From NCBI RefSeq assembly GCF_004114975.1, contig NZ_CP030051.1:7157501-7221500 (forward strand): 64,000 nt of DNA, given 5' to 3'. The first letter of the stretch is position 1. The number at the start of each line of letters is the position of its first letter. This document shows, in pieces, positions 26,911 to 35,612 of this stretch. Both the position numbers and the translations under genes were made by a program. The DNA comes from Bradyrhizobium guangdongense. GTDB taxonomy: Bacteria > Pseudomonadota > Alphaproteobacteria > Rhizobiales > Xanthobacteraceae. The notes under the pieces are model-generated. The model was not told the DNA's origin, ran no database searches, and saw nothing but the letters and a program-made list of their open reading frames with translations.

Positions 26911-28047
26911 CTACACCCGGAAATGCTTGCTCAGCTTCAGGCCCTGCGCCTGGTAGTTGGAACCGATGCGCTGGCCGTACATGGCATCGGGGCGAGACAG
27001 CATCTTCTCGTAGACGAGGCGGCCGACGATCTGGCCGTGCTCGAGGATGAACGGCACTTCGCGTGAGCGCACTTCCAGCACGGCGCGCGATCCTTGCCCG
27101 CCGGCACCTGCATAGCCGAAGCCGGGATCGAAGAATCCGGCGTAATGCACGCGGAACTCGCCGACCAGCGGATCGAACGGAACCATCTCCGCGGCATAAT
27201 CGGGCGGCACCTGCACCGCTTCCTTCGAGGCGAGGATATAGAACTCACCGGGATCGAGGATCAGGCTGCCGTCGGGGCGCGCCGAGATCGGCTCCCAGAA
27301 ATCTTCCACCGCATAGCCCGAACGACGATCGACATCGACGACGCCGGTGTGACGTTTGGCGCGATAGCCGACGAAGCCACTGCCCTTCTCGCCGGAGAGA
27401 TCGACGGAGACGGCGACGCCGCCCGTGAGATCGGCATCGTCGACATCGACCAGGCGCTCGGCGGCATGCAGGCCATCGAGCTCGTCGGCAGTGAGGATGG
27501 CATCGCCGGTGCGGAAGCGCACCTGGCTGAGGCGCGAGCCCTCGCGCACCAGCACCGGGAACGTCTTCGGACTGATCTCGGCGTAGAGCGGACCGTGATA
27601 GCCGGCGCCGATCATGTCGAAGCGGCGGGTGCCATCGGCGATCACGCGGGTGAAGACATCGAGGCGGCCGGTGGAGCTTTTGGGGTTCGCGGCAGCGACG
27701 ATCTCCGGCGGCAGCGCGAGACTCTCCAGCAGCGGCACGATGTAGACGCAGTTGGTCTCCAGCACCGCGCCGTCGGCGAGGCTGAACTCGTGCAGCTTCA
27801 ACTGGTCGATGCGCTCGGCGACGGTGGCGCCGGGACCGGGCAGGAAGCTCGCGCGCACGCGATAGGCGATGTCGCCGAGGCGCAGATCGAGGCTCGCCGG
27901 CTGGATCTGGCTTTCGACGAAATCGTAGGCGGGCAGGATAAGGCCCTCTTCCGCCATCGCCGCGATCATGCGGTCGGGCAGGATACCATTGGCGTCGGCG
28001 GCGACCGTGAAACTCAACCGGGAATCCTCGTCAGGGGGCAAACGCAT
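26911..28047 (-). CDS. Double-length dCTP deaminase-like protein
   Basis: This 378-residue protein is about twice the usual Dcd length. The N-terminal half has LILPAYDFVESQIQPASLDL and the active-site-like NPKSSTGRLDVFTRV, characteristic of dCTP deaminases. The C-terminal half repeats the trimeric Dcd/dUTPase pattern (LILDPGEFYILASKE, VPFDPLVGEFRVHYAGFFDP). It would convert dCTP to dUTP for thymidylate synthesis. I have seen this fused form annotated as 2'-deoxycytidine 5'-triphosphate deaminase in Bradyrhizobium-type genomes. The start is uncertain: 28047 is used, 28071 is possible. Confidence 0.85.
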   Translation of the reverse strand: MRLPPDEDSRLSFTVAADANGILPDRMIAAMAEEGLILPAYDFVESQIQPASLDLRLGDIAYRVRASFLPGPGATVAERIDQLKLHEFSLADGAVLETNCVYIVPLLESLALPPEIVAAANPKSSTGRLDVFTRVIADGTRRFDMIGAGYHGPLYAEISPKTFPVLVREGSRLSQVRFRTGDAILTADELDGLHAAERLVDVDDADLTGGVAVSVDLSGEKGSGFVGYRAKRHTGVVDVDRRSGYAVEDFWEPISARPDGSLILDPGEFYILASKEAVQVPPDYAAEMVPFDPLVGEFRVHYAGFFDPGFGYAGAGGQGSRAVLEVRSREVPFILEHGQIVGRLVYEKMLSRPDAMYGQRIGSNYQAQGLKLSKHFRV

Positions 28048-28132
28048 CCGGACATGCGAAAATACCAGCATTTACGGCTATCCGATGGACGCCTTGACGG
28101 AAAGGGCATTGCGGAATATGAGCATCACTTAT

Positions 28133-28187
28133 CCCGTGGTGATTTGAGCCGGCCGGCTTGCAGCCACGTTAAATAAGTCGCTAAACA
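28133..28187 (+). promoter_or_regulatory. SAM-II riboswitch upstream of metZ
   Basis: CGTGG (28135-28139) pairs with CCACG (28164-28168). The intervening GATTTGAGCC and CTTGCAG, and the following TTAAATAAGTCGCTAAA, match the SAM-II consensus, a compact pseudoknot that binds S-adenosylmethionine. It lies about 95 bp before metZ, followed by an intrinsic terminator. SAM binding should lower metZ expression. Confidence 0.9.
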
Positions 28188-28207
28188 GGCCGGGGACCTC
28201 TGTGATC

Positions 28208-28241
28208 CCGGCCCGTGGAGATATCCAGGCCGGTTTTTTTT
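28208..28241 (+). terminator. Riboswitch-linked intrinsic terminator
   Basis: CCGGCC plus TGGA pairs with TCCA plus GGCCGG (loop GATA) and is followed by eight T residues. An overlapping alternative stem (GGCCGGG at about 28188 with CCCGGCC at 28207) would compete with it. This is a typical switch between terminator and antiterminator. Confidence 0.85.
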
Positions 28242-28280
28242 GTGACCGTTTTTGACGAGACGGTCATATCGGAGGGTCCT

Positions 28281-29468
28281 ATGTCGAAGTCGCCTGCTGC
28301 TTACCGCCCCGAAACCCGTCTGGTCCATTCCGGCACGCTGCGCTCGCAATATGGCGAGACGTCGGAGTCGCTGTTCCTGACGCAGGGCTACGTCTACAAC
28401 AGCGCCGAGGAGTGCGAGGCGCGGTTCAAGGGCGAGGACCCCGGCTTCATTTACTCGCGCTATTCGAACCCGACGATCGCAATGTTCGAGCGCCGCATGA
28501 TCGAGCTCGAAGGCGCCGAGGCCGCGCGATCGGCTGCGACCGGCATGGCGGCAGTGACGACGGCGATCCTGGCGCCGCTCAAGGCCGGTGATCACGTGGT
28601 GGCGTCGCGCGCGCTGTTCGGCTCCAATCTCTATGTGTTGCAGGACCTGCTGCCGCGCTACGGTATCGAGACCACCCTGGTCGACGGTGCCAATCTGGAC
28701 GAATGGCAGCGGGCGGCGAAACCCAATACCAAGACGTTCTTTCTGGAGAGCCCGACCAACCCGACGCTCGACGTGCTCGACATTCCTGGCATTGCCGAGA
28801 TCGCGCACCAGGCCGGCGCGCGGCTGATCGTCGACAACGTGTTCGCAACGCCGATCTGGCAGAGCCCGCTCGCGCTCGGGGCCGACGTCGTCGTCTACTC
28901 CGCGACCAAGCATATCGACGGCCAGGGCCGCTGCCTCGGCGGCATCATCCTGTCGTCGGAAGCCTTCATCGCCGAGCACATCCACAATTTCATGCGCCAG
29001 ACCGGCCCGTCGATCTCGCCGTTCAACGCCTGGGTTTTGCTCAAGGGACTGGAGACGCTCGGGGTGCGCGTGCGCGCGCAGACCGACACCGCCGCGCGCA
29101 TCGCCGACGTGCTGGCAAGCCATCCAAAGATTGCGCGGCTGGTCTATCCCGGCCGCGAGGATCATCCGCAGGCGGCACTGGTCAAGAAGCAGATGCGGGG
29201 CGGCTCGACGCTGGTCGGCTTCGAGGTGAAGGGCGGCAAGGCCGCGGCCTTCCGCGTGCTCAACGAGCTCAAGCTCGCGAAGATCTCGAACAATCTCGGC
29301 GATGCCAAGAGCCTCGTGACCCATCCGGCGACGACGACACATCAGCGGTTGAAGCCCGAGGTACGCGCCGAGCTCGGGATCGGCGAGGGATTCATTCGCT
29401 TCTCGGCCGGGCTCGAGCATCCGGATGATCTGATCGAGGATCTGACCGCGGCGCTGGAGAAGGCGTGA
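28281..29468 (+). CDS. metZ: O-succinylhomoserine sulfhydrylase
   Basis: This 395-residue PLP enzyme of the Cys/Met-metabolism family makes homocysteine from O-succinylhomoserine and sulfide. It has YSRYSNPTIAMFERR, SAATGMAAV (phosphate-binding region), DNVFATP with the PLP-contacting Asp, and YSATKHIDGQGR with the Schiff-base lysine. The C-terminal VTHPATTTH is conserved. GGAGG 6 nt before ATG 28281 fixes the start. The SAM-II riboswitch upstream supports the methionine-pathway role over cystathionine synthase. Confidence 0.93.
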   Translation: MSKSPAAYRPETRLVHSGTLRSQYGETSESLFLTQGYVYNSAEECEARFKGEDPGFIYSRYSNPTIAMFERRMIELEGAEAARSAATGMAAVTTAILAPLKAGDHVVASRALFGSNLYVLQDLLPRYGIETTLVDGANLDEWQRAAKPNTKTFFLESPTNPTLDVLDIPGIAEIAHQAGARLIVDNVFATPIWQSPLALGADVVVYSATKHIDGQGRCLGGIILSSEAFIAEHIHNFMRQTGPSISPFNAWVLLKGLETLGVRVRAQTDTAARIADVLASHPKIARLVYPGREDHPQAALVKKQMRGGSTLVGFEVKGGKAAAFRVLNELKLAKISNNLGDAKSLVTHPATTTHQRLKPEVRAELGIGEGFIRFSAGLEHPDDLIEDLTAALEKA

Positions 29469-29482
29469 GAAACGAGTTCTTG

Positions 29483-29571
29483 TAGGGTGGGCAAAGCGCA
29501 GCGTGCCCACCATCCTCGATTACGATGACGAGGTGGTGGGCACGGCGCTTTGCGCCTTTGCCCACCTACGG
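29483..29571. repeat. Dispersed intergenic palindrome, family A
   Basis: GTAGGGTGGGCAAAGCGCAG and GCGTGCCCACC mirror GGTGGGCACGGCGC and TTTGCGCCTTTGCCCACC. It occupies the gap between metZ and a convergent gene. It can form a long hairpin and may act as a bidirectional terminator; a weaker copy is at 24084-24175. Confidence 0.8.
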
Positions 29572-29580
29572 CACCCGTGC

Positions 29581-30582
29581 CTACATCGGCCGATAGGTCC
29601 GCACATCCGCCGGCACGTTGACGCCCAGCTTGATCTGGCCGACCGAGCGGATGATGTCGTCGCCGAGCAACTGGGCGAAGCAGGCATAGCCCCAATCGTT
29701 CATGTGCAGGCCGTCGGCGATGACGAAGCTCTCGACCGGCAGCGCCTGCTTCTCGTGCCAGTCGCGCATCACCTCGAAGCGCGGAAAAATGCCGACGTGA
29801 CGCAGCTCGGCGACCTTGCCGAGCAGCTTCACCATCTTGCCCGCGCTCTCGGCGCGCTTGTTGACGGCAGGTGAATATTGCGGATCGACCAGCACGATGT
29901 CGGCCTCGTCGGCGGCCTGGATCCGGCTGATGCCTTCTTCCACTGTTTTCGCCGTATCGCCGGGATCGAGGTTACGCAGCACGGCATTGGTACCGACCTG
30001 CCAGATCACCATGTCAGGATGCACGTCGATCACCTCCTTCTGGAGGCGCTTCATCATCTCGGGCGCGTCCTCGCCACCGACACCGGCATTGATGACGGTG
30101 ATATCGGCGGTCGGATATTGCCGACGCAATTGCGCGGCGAGGCGGTTCGGGTAATTGAAGTCCGGCGAGCTCGCGCCAAATCCCGCGGTCGAGGACGAGC
30201 CGAACGCGACGATCACGACGGGCTTGCCGGCAATGAGCTTGTTCGCGACATGCGGCAAGGAGCCCATGGTCTTCGAGACGCCCTTCGGCGACAGGCAGGG
30301 CACGCGGCTGAAAATATCGCCGGCGGATTTCGCGACCTGCTTCACCTTGTCGATGGCGCGCGAGGTGAGACCGCGCTGCTCGCCTGCCGGCTGGCCGGTT
30401 GCGGCGACGGTCGTCTGGGACGGTGACGGCGGAGCGGGATCAGCCGCCTGCTGTGGAGCAGCTGTCGTCTGCGCGGCTTGCGCGCGAGCGGGTGTCTGCA
30501 CGATGGGCATCAGCATCAGCAGCGCCGCCGCTGCGGGCGCAGCCAGCCGTGTCGACAGGCAAAAAGGGCGGAGAGAACTCAT
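29581..30582 (-). CDS. Exported SGNH/GDSL hydrolase
   Basis: This 333-residue protein has a signal peptide (about 1-34, ending TPARAQA), a Pro/Ala/Gln-rich linker (35-70) and an SGNH domain. Block I is VVIVAFGSSSTAGFG with the nucleophile Ser, block III is VIWQVGTNA, and block V is DGLHMND with the catalytic Asp and His. It is the last gene of an operon with a second SGNH-like gene and opgC, so it may add or remove acyl groups on periplasmic glucans. That role is inferred from context. Confidence 0.88.
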   Translation of the reverse strand: MSSLRPFCLSTRLAAPAAAALLMLMPIVQTPARAQAAQTTAAPQQAADPAPPSPSQTTVAATGQPAGEQRGLTSRAIDKVKQVAKSAGDIFSRVPCLSPKGVSKTMGSLPHVANKLIAGKPVVIVAFGSSSTAGFGASSPDFNYPNRLAAQLRRQYPTADITVINAGVGGEDAPEMMKRLQKEVIDVHPDMVIWQVGTNAVLRNLDPGDTAKTVEEGISRIQAADEADIVLVDPQYSPAVNKRAESAGKMVKLLGKVAELRHVGIFPRFEVMRDWHEKQALPVESFVIADGLHMNDWGYACFAQLLGDDIIRSVGQIKLGVNVPADVRTYRPM

Positions 30583-30594
30583 TAACGCTAGACC

Positions 30595-31374
30595 TCAATT
30601 TTGCTGCTCGGCCGGCCCCAGATGGGCGGCGTCGATCACGAACTGTGCCAACGCCCGGCCGATGCAATCATGGACCTGCTTCGCCAGCTCTGGGCCGCGG
30701 GTCGGGCTGAACAGGTCGAACTGACCCTGATCATTCCACTGCCGCATCATCGCGAAACGGTCGAACAGCGGGATATCATGCTCCTGCGCCACCACCCGCA
30801 TATTATCAAGATAAGGCGGCGCCGAGATCATGGTTTCGGTGCGGGGGCTGTACTGCAAATTCATCAAGACGACGTCAGCCCCTGCATTTTGCAACGCAGC
30901 GACCCCTTCGGTCACCGCGTTGCGAAACTCGTCGGGATCGATGGATCGGATAGCATCCACGGTCCCGGTCTGCCAGATCACCAAAGTAGGCGTTTTTGCT
31001 TCCATCAGCTTAACGAAGCTTCCGGCAGTCTCCTCCGCGGTCTTCTTGCTCTGTATTTCTACGGAGACGTGCACGACCTCCGACGGCGGCAGCTTCTCCT
31101 TGAGGATCGCCTCCATGCGCGCCGGATAGGAGCTGCTCTCCGACGACGGAATGGTCGTCGAGCGGCTTCCGACGACCAGGATTTCGAGCGGTTTGCCTGA
31201 TTTGACGGTGTCGGCGACCTTGTGGAGCTGGCTTTCGCTTGTCAGCAGGTAGGACGGCAATTCGCACGCCGCGGGCAGGGTCGGAGCAGCAGGCGCAGCA
31301 TCCTCGGCGCGCGCCGACGGCGCGGCGAGGCCACCGCACAGCAGGATCAGGCTCAGGAGTACCTTCGCCTTCAT
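30595..31374 (-). CDS. Exported SGNH-like protein, degenerate active site
   Basis: This 259-residue protein has a signal peptide (LLSLILLCGGLAAPSARAE) and an SGNH-like core. Block I reads LEILVVGSRSTT and block III VIWQTGTVDA. No clear DxxH block V is present; the equivalent region reads FDLFSPTRG. It is thus probably a non-hydrolysing relative. Its start overlaps the opgC stop (ATGA), and the intact SGNH gene begins 12 bp after it. A role as partner in glucan modification is inferred. Confidence 0.8.
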   Translation of the reverse strand: MKAKVLLSLILLCGGLAAPSARAEDAAPAAPTLPAACELPSYLLTSESQLHKVADTVKSGKPLEILVVGSRSTTIPSSESSSYPARMEAILKEKLPPSEVVHVSVEIQSKKTAEETAGSFVKLMEAKTPTLVIWQTGTVDAIRSIDPDEFRNAVTEGVAALQNAGADVVLMNLQYSPRTETMISAPPYLDNMRVVAQEHDIPLFDRFAMMRQWNDQGQFDLFSPTRGPELAKQVHDCIGRALAQFVIDAAHLGPAEQQN

Positions 31375-32636
31375 CAGCCCCCTCCCGCCAGATCGGCGTT
31401 GCCGACGGCGTTTTTGGTTTTCGCACCGCTCTTGTCAGCCACGCGCTTGTACCACGAAATCACCCAAGCCACCGCCCACATGATCAGGATTCCGGCGAGA
31501 CTGATCAGCGCATGCATGGCCGGTCCACCGGAGACCTCGGCCAGAATGAAATGGCCGGCAAAGGCCAGGAAGACGCCGAGACAGAATATCTCCAGGGAAT
31601 GCTGGCCGCACAGGATCAGCGGCCGCAGCCACGGCGATTTCAGGCCCGGCCACTCGCGCGGCAGGAAGCGCACGGTGAGCGCCGCCAGCGCCAGGAAATG
31701 CGTGAAGCGCAGCACGTCCAGGTCGGTCTTGTCGATCGGATACATCCACTGCTCGAGCCGCTTCGGCATGAAGTGCGACAGCTGCGGCACGTACCAGGTC
31801 AGCGTCACGCAGAACGCTGCGACGAGATAGGCAATCGAGATCCACATCGTCACCGGGGAGGCGAGAATGCGCGACATGCGTCGCGCACCTCCGAGCGCGC
31901 ACCAGGCCCCGAACACGAACAGCAATTGCCATGCCAGCGGATTGAACGCCCAGAAGCCGTTCGGATAGGCCGAGAAGTAGAGGTCGAACTCCCACGTCGC
32001 AGCGTAGAGCAGGGCCGACAGCGCCAGCGTGACGTCCGGCTTCCACTTCATCGACCACAGGATCAGCGGCAGCGCCAGCATCAGCACGATATAGAGCGGC
32101 AGCACGTCCATGTTGACGGGACGGAAGCGCAAGAGCAGCGCCTGCACGATGGTGATGTCGGGCTGCTTGAGGAAATCCATGATCCCCATCTCTTCGGTGT
32201 AGAGCGGGTTCTCGAAGCTGGTCGCCACATAGGAGATCTCGGCGAGGAAGATCGTGAACAGGAAGACGTGGGCGACATAGATCTGCCAGACCCGGCGCAG
32301 GATGCGCGCGGTGGCGACCACGAAGCTGTTCTCCAGCATGGCGCGGCCATAGACGAACGCGGCGGTGTAGCCGGAGATGAAGATGAATATCTCGGTGGCG
32401 TCGCTGAAGCCGTAATTGCGGATCGTGAACCAGGTCAGCAAATTCGGCGGCAGATGGTCGATGAAGATCAGCCACAGGGCCAGGCCGCGAAACAGGTCGA
32501 GCCTGAGCTCGCGCTCGCCGATGGCGGGCAGCGTGATCGCCGGCGCACGCAGCTTCGCCTCCATGGGCTTGGCACCCGCGGGGTTGGCGCTTGCGGTTCC
32601 TGCGATCGATCCCGTCACTTGATCGGCAATGGTCAT
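31374..32636 (-). CDS. opgC: OpgC-type acyltransferase membrane protein
   Basis: This 420-residue protein has about ten membrane helices. The N-terminal RELRLDLFRGLALWLIFIDH is the OpgC family signature; the His is likely catalytic. OpgC proteins transfer succinyl groups to osmoregulated periplasmic glucans at the inner membrane. The region NYGFSDATEIFIFISGYTAA is also typical. The start is uncertain; 32636 is used and 32675 is open. It heads a three-gene operon with two SGNH proteins. There is no glucan synthase nearby. Confidence 0.9.
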   Translation of the reverse strand: MTIADQVTGSIAGTASANPAGAKPMEAKLRAPAITLPAIGERELRLDLFRGLALWLIFIDHLPPNLLTWFTIRNYGFSDATEIFIFISGYTAAFVYGRAMLENSFVVATARILRRVWQIYVAHVFLFTIFLAEISYVATSFENPLYTEEMGIMDFLKQPDITIVQALLLRFRPVNMDVLPLYIVLMLALPLILWSMKWKPDVTLALSALLYAATWEFDLYFSAYPNGFWAFNPLAWQLLFVFGAWCALGGARRMSRILASPVTMWISIAYLVAAFCVTLTWYVPQLSHFMPKRLEQWMYPIDKTDLDVLRFTHFLALAALTVRFLPREWPGLKSPWLRPLILCGQHSLEIFCLGVFLAFAGHFILAEVSGGPAMHALISLAGILIMWAVAWVISWYKRVADKSGAKTKNAVGNADLAGGG

Positions 32637-32819
32637 CGGGGCCCAAAAACCCTTCCGCAAATCGCGACGTTTCAAGGGAGTGTATCGGTCCGGTCGCCGC
32701 CTCGCAAAGCGGCCGGATCACATACGGGTGTATCTTGGGGGTGTACTTCCCCGTTAATTCTGGCGGGACGATGTCGCCAAAGCCCCCCGCGGCATTTGGT
32801 TCCGGGCGAGGATTTCGTT

Positions 32820-33224
32820 ATGATGGCAACCATGTACCGCGCCGTGACCCGCCAGATCGAAGTGACCGTCGAGCCGAACTTTGTTCCGGAGCAGTCGTCG
32901 GCCGACCGCTCGCGCTATTTCTGGTCCTACACCATCGTCATCACCAATTCCGGCGAGGAGACCGTGCAGCTCAAGACGCGGCATTGGATCATCACCGACG
33001 CCTCCGGCCGGCAGCAGGAGGTCAAGGGCGAAGGCGTCGTCGGCGAGCAGCCGACCCTCGCCCCCGGCGAGCGCTTCGAATACACCTCGGGCGTGCCGCT
33101 CTCGACCGCCTCCGGCTTCATGACCGGCCGCTACCAGATGGTCAGCGAGACCGGCGAGCGTTTCGAGATCGAGGTGCCGACGTTCTCGCTCGACAGCCCT
33201 GACAACAAGCGGGTGTTGAACTAG
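32820..33224 (+). CDS. apaG: ApaG domain protein
   Basis: This 134-residue single ApaG/immunoglobulin-like fold has the family motifs RYFWSYTIVITNSG, LKTRHWIITDASG and GEGVVGEQPTLAPGERFEY, with YTSGVPL and GRYQM after them. In enterobacteria apaG is tied to cobalt/magnesium resistance and Ap4A; its biochemical role remains unclear. GAGG about 8 nt before ATG 32820 supports the start. It is divergent from opgC. Confidence 0.92.
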   Translation: MMATMYRAVTRQIEVTVEPNFVPEQSSADRSRYFWSYTIVITNSGEETVQLKTRHWIITDASGRQQEVKGEGVVGEQPTLAPGERFEYTSGVPLSTASGFMTGRYQMVSETGERFEIEVPTFSLDSPDNKRVLN

Positions 33225-33246
33225 AGCGGACGGCACCCACAACTGT

Positions 33247-33345
33247 CATGCCCCGGCTTGACCGGGGCATCCAGTACGTCGCGGCCTCTCGATTTCATCG
33301 CTACCGTCTCGGAGTACTGGATCGCCCGATCAAGTCGGGCGATGA
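33247..33345. repeat. Dispersed intergenic palindrome, family B
   Basis: CATGCCCCGGCTTGACCGGG followed by GCATCCAGTACG mirrors GTACTGGATCGCCCGATC and AAGTCGGGCGATGACA. It sits between the convergent apaG and hslO genes. Confidence 0.75.
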
Positions 33346-33381
33346 CACCAAGTATATGGTGCGCAATGACGTACGTGGCGC

Positions 33382-34389
33382 CTAGGCGCTCTCCACGCCC
33401 GCCTCGTGCGGCGTGAACTGGTAGACCGAGCTGCAGAACTCGCAGGTCACGACGACCTTGTCGTCCTTGACCATCGCGATGCGATCATCCGGCGAGAAGC
33501 TCTTCAGCATCGACGCAACCGCGTCGCGCGAGCAGGAGCATTGCGCCTTCAGCACAAGCGGGTTGAACACGCGCACGCCGCGTTCGTGGAACAGGCGGTA
33601 GAGCAGCCGCTCGCCGGAGAGATCGGGATCGATCAGCTCGACGTCCTCGACCGTCTCGATCAGCGAGCGCGCCTCGACCCAGGCATCATCCTCGGCGATG
33701 CTATGCACCTCGGCGCCTTCGGGCGCGTCGCCGGGATGCAGGTCGGCCTGCCGCGCGCGCTCAGGCGCCTTCGGCAAGAACTGCATCAGCATGCCGCCGG
33801 CACGCCAGCGATGCTTGCCACCGTCGCTCGAGCGCCACTCCTCGCCGACCGCAAGACGCACGCGCGTCGGGATCTGCTCGGAGCGCAGGAAATATTCGTG
33901 GGCCGCGTCTTCCAGGCTGCCGCCGTCGAGCGCGACCAGGCCCTGGTAGCGGCTCATGTCAGGCCCCTGGTCGATGGTCATGGCGAGATGGCCGCGCCCG
34001 AGCAGCGCGCCGGAATCCTTGGCATCGCCGAGACGCTCGGCATCGAAGCGCGCATAAGCGCGCAGGCGATCCGGCGCCTGATAATCCACCACCAGGAACG
34101 ACACCGGACCGTCGGTCTGGGCCTGCAGGATGAAGCGGCCCTCGAATTTCAGCGCCGAGCCGAGCAGCGTCGTGAGCACGATGGCCTCGCCGAGCAGCTT
34201 GCCGACCGGGGCAGGATAATCGTGCTTGGTCAGGATGTCGTCGAGCGCGGGGCCGAGCCGCACCAGGCGGCCGCGCACGTCGAGCGCGTCGACCTCGTAA
34301 GGCAGCACGGCATCGTCGATCGGAACCGCCGAAGGCGCGCGAACCGGGCCCTCGGGTCCGGTTTTCATGTCGGGGGATTGGGAAACCAT
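33382..34389 (-). CDS. hslO: Redox-regulated chaperone Hsp33
   Basis: This 335-residue cytoplasmic holdase is activated by oxidation. The C-terminal zinc centre CSCSRDAV plus CEFC gives the CXC and CXXC pairs that form disulfides on stress. The N-terminal domain has GEAIVLTTLLGSALKFEGR and QTDGPVSFLVVDY, family hallmarks. It is slightly long because of a Pro-rich N-terminus. The gene is monocistronic, with repeats on both sides. Confidence 0.94.
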   Translation of the reverse strand: MVSQSPDMKTGPEGPVRAPSAVPIDDAVLPYEVDALDVRGRLVRLGPALDDILTKHDYPAPVGKLLGEAIVLTTLLGSALKFEGRFILQAQTDGPVSFLVVDYQAPDRLRAYARFDAERLGDAKDSGALLGRGHLAMTIDQGPDMSRYQGLVALDGGSLEDAAHEYFLRSEQIPTRVRLAVGEEWRSSDGGKHRWRAGGMLMQFLPKAPERARQADLHPGDAPEGAEVHSIAEDDAWVEARSLIETVEDVELIDPDLSGERLLYRLFHERGVRVFNPLVLKAQCSCSRDAVASMLKSFSPDDRIAMVKDDKVVVTCEFCSSVYQFTPHEAGVESA

Positions 34390-34481
34390 GGCGCTCTATC
34401 TGGGGTGGGAGGGGTGGAATGGAAGGGGTGCGGGACGGTGCGGTTCCGGGTGCAGACATGATCGTACAGGGGTGCGACAAA

Positions 34482-34645
34482 CACAGTGTCATCCCGGGGC
34501 GCGCAAAGCGCGAACCCGGGATCCATAACCATAGGATCGCGTCATCGCGCGAGATGACAACTCCGAGTCCTCGCCAACCTCAATCCTTTGGTTATGGATC
34601 CCGGATCTCCGCGCCACTATGCGGCGCTTGTCCGGGATGACAGCG
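34482..34645. repeat. Dispersed intergenic palindrome, family C
   Basis: TGTCATCCCGGGGCGCGCAA and CGAACCCGGGATCCATAACC mirror GGTTATGGATCCCGGATC and GCGCTTGTCCGGGATGACA. The whole unit is a near-symmetrical inverted repeat of about 160 bp between hslO and argF. Confidence 0.8.
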
Positions 34646-34688
34646 GAGAATGGGGTCATCGACTCGACCCCATCACCGCGCCACCGCT

Positions 34689-35612
34689 CTACTTCACCGC
34701 GTCAAAGCACCAGGCCAGAATGCCCTTCTGCGCGTGCAGGCGGTTTTCGGCCTCGTCGAACACGACCGATTGCGGTCCGTCGATCACTTCGTCGGTGACC
34801 TCCTCGCCGCGATGGGCGGGCAGGCAGTGCATGAACAGCGCATCTGGCTTGGCCAGCGACATCAGCTTGGCATTGACCTGATAGGGCTTGAGCACGTTGT
34901 GGCGGTGCTCGCCTTCCTTGTCGCCCATCGACACCCAGGTGTCCGTGACGACGCAATCGGCGCCCTTCACGGCGGCTTCCGGATCGGTACCGATCACGAT
35001 CGATGCGCCGGTGGCCTTGATGAAGTCGCGCATCACCTTCTTCGGAGCGAGTTCCGGCGGTGTCGCGACATTGAGCTTGAACTTGAAACGCTCGGCGGCA
35101 TGGGCCCAGGACGCCAGCACGTTGTTGTCGTCGCCGGTCCAGGCCACCGTCCGACCTTCGATGGGGCCGCGATGCTCCTCGAAGGTCATCAGATCTGCCA
35201 TCACCTGACAGGGATGCGAGCGCCGTGTCAGGCCGTTGATGACAGGCACCGTGGCGTTCGCCGCGAGCTCCAGCAGCGCCTCGTGATTGAGGATGCGGAT
35301 CATGATGGCATCGACATAACGCGACAGCACGCGCGCGGTGTCGGCGATGGTTTCGCCGCGGCCGAGCTGCATCTCGGCGCCGGTGAGCATGATGGGCTCG
35401 CCGCCGAGCTGGCGCATGGCGACATCGAACGAGACGCGGGTGCGGGTCGACGGCCGCTCGAAGATCATCGCCAGCGTCTTGCCTTCGAGCGGCCTGACCG
35501 GCTGATGCGCCTTCTGCTTCGCCTTCATGGCGGAGGAGGCCGCGAGCATGCTCTTGAGCTCCGACAGCGGCAGCTCGTTGATATCGAGGAAGTGCTTGGG
35601 TGACTTGCTCAT
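34689..35612 (-). CDS. argF: Ornithine carbamoyltransferase
   Basis: This 307-residue cytoplasmic enzyme makes citrulline from ornithine and carbamoyl phosphate. Carbamoyl-phosphate site: [11 protein letters not shown] with [13 protein letters not shown]; ornithine and catalytic loop: [13 protein letters not shown]. The length is normal. It follows argD with a one-base overlap (TGATG), so the two are translationally coupled steps of arginine synthesis. Confidence 0.96.
   Translation of the reverse strand: MSKSPKHFLDINELPLSELKSMLAASSAMKAKQKAHQPVRPLEGKTLAMIFERPSTRTRVSFDVAMRQLGGEPIMLTGAEMQLGRGETIADTARVLSRYVDAIMIRILNHEALLELAANATVPVINGLTRRSHPCQVMADLMTFEEHRGPIEGRTVAWTGDDNNVLASWAHAAERFKFKLNVATPPELAPKKVMRDFIKATGASIVIGTDPEAAVKGADCVVTDTWVSMGDKEGEHRHNVLKPYQVNAKLMSLAKPDALFMHCLPAHRGEEVTDEVIDGPQSVVFDEAENRLHAQKGILAWCFDAVK

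Noticed and set aside
31239..32820. Long plus-strand open frame running into apaG
   Set aside because: It is antisense to opgC and of low-complexity composition; apaG starts at 32820.
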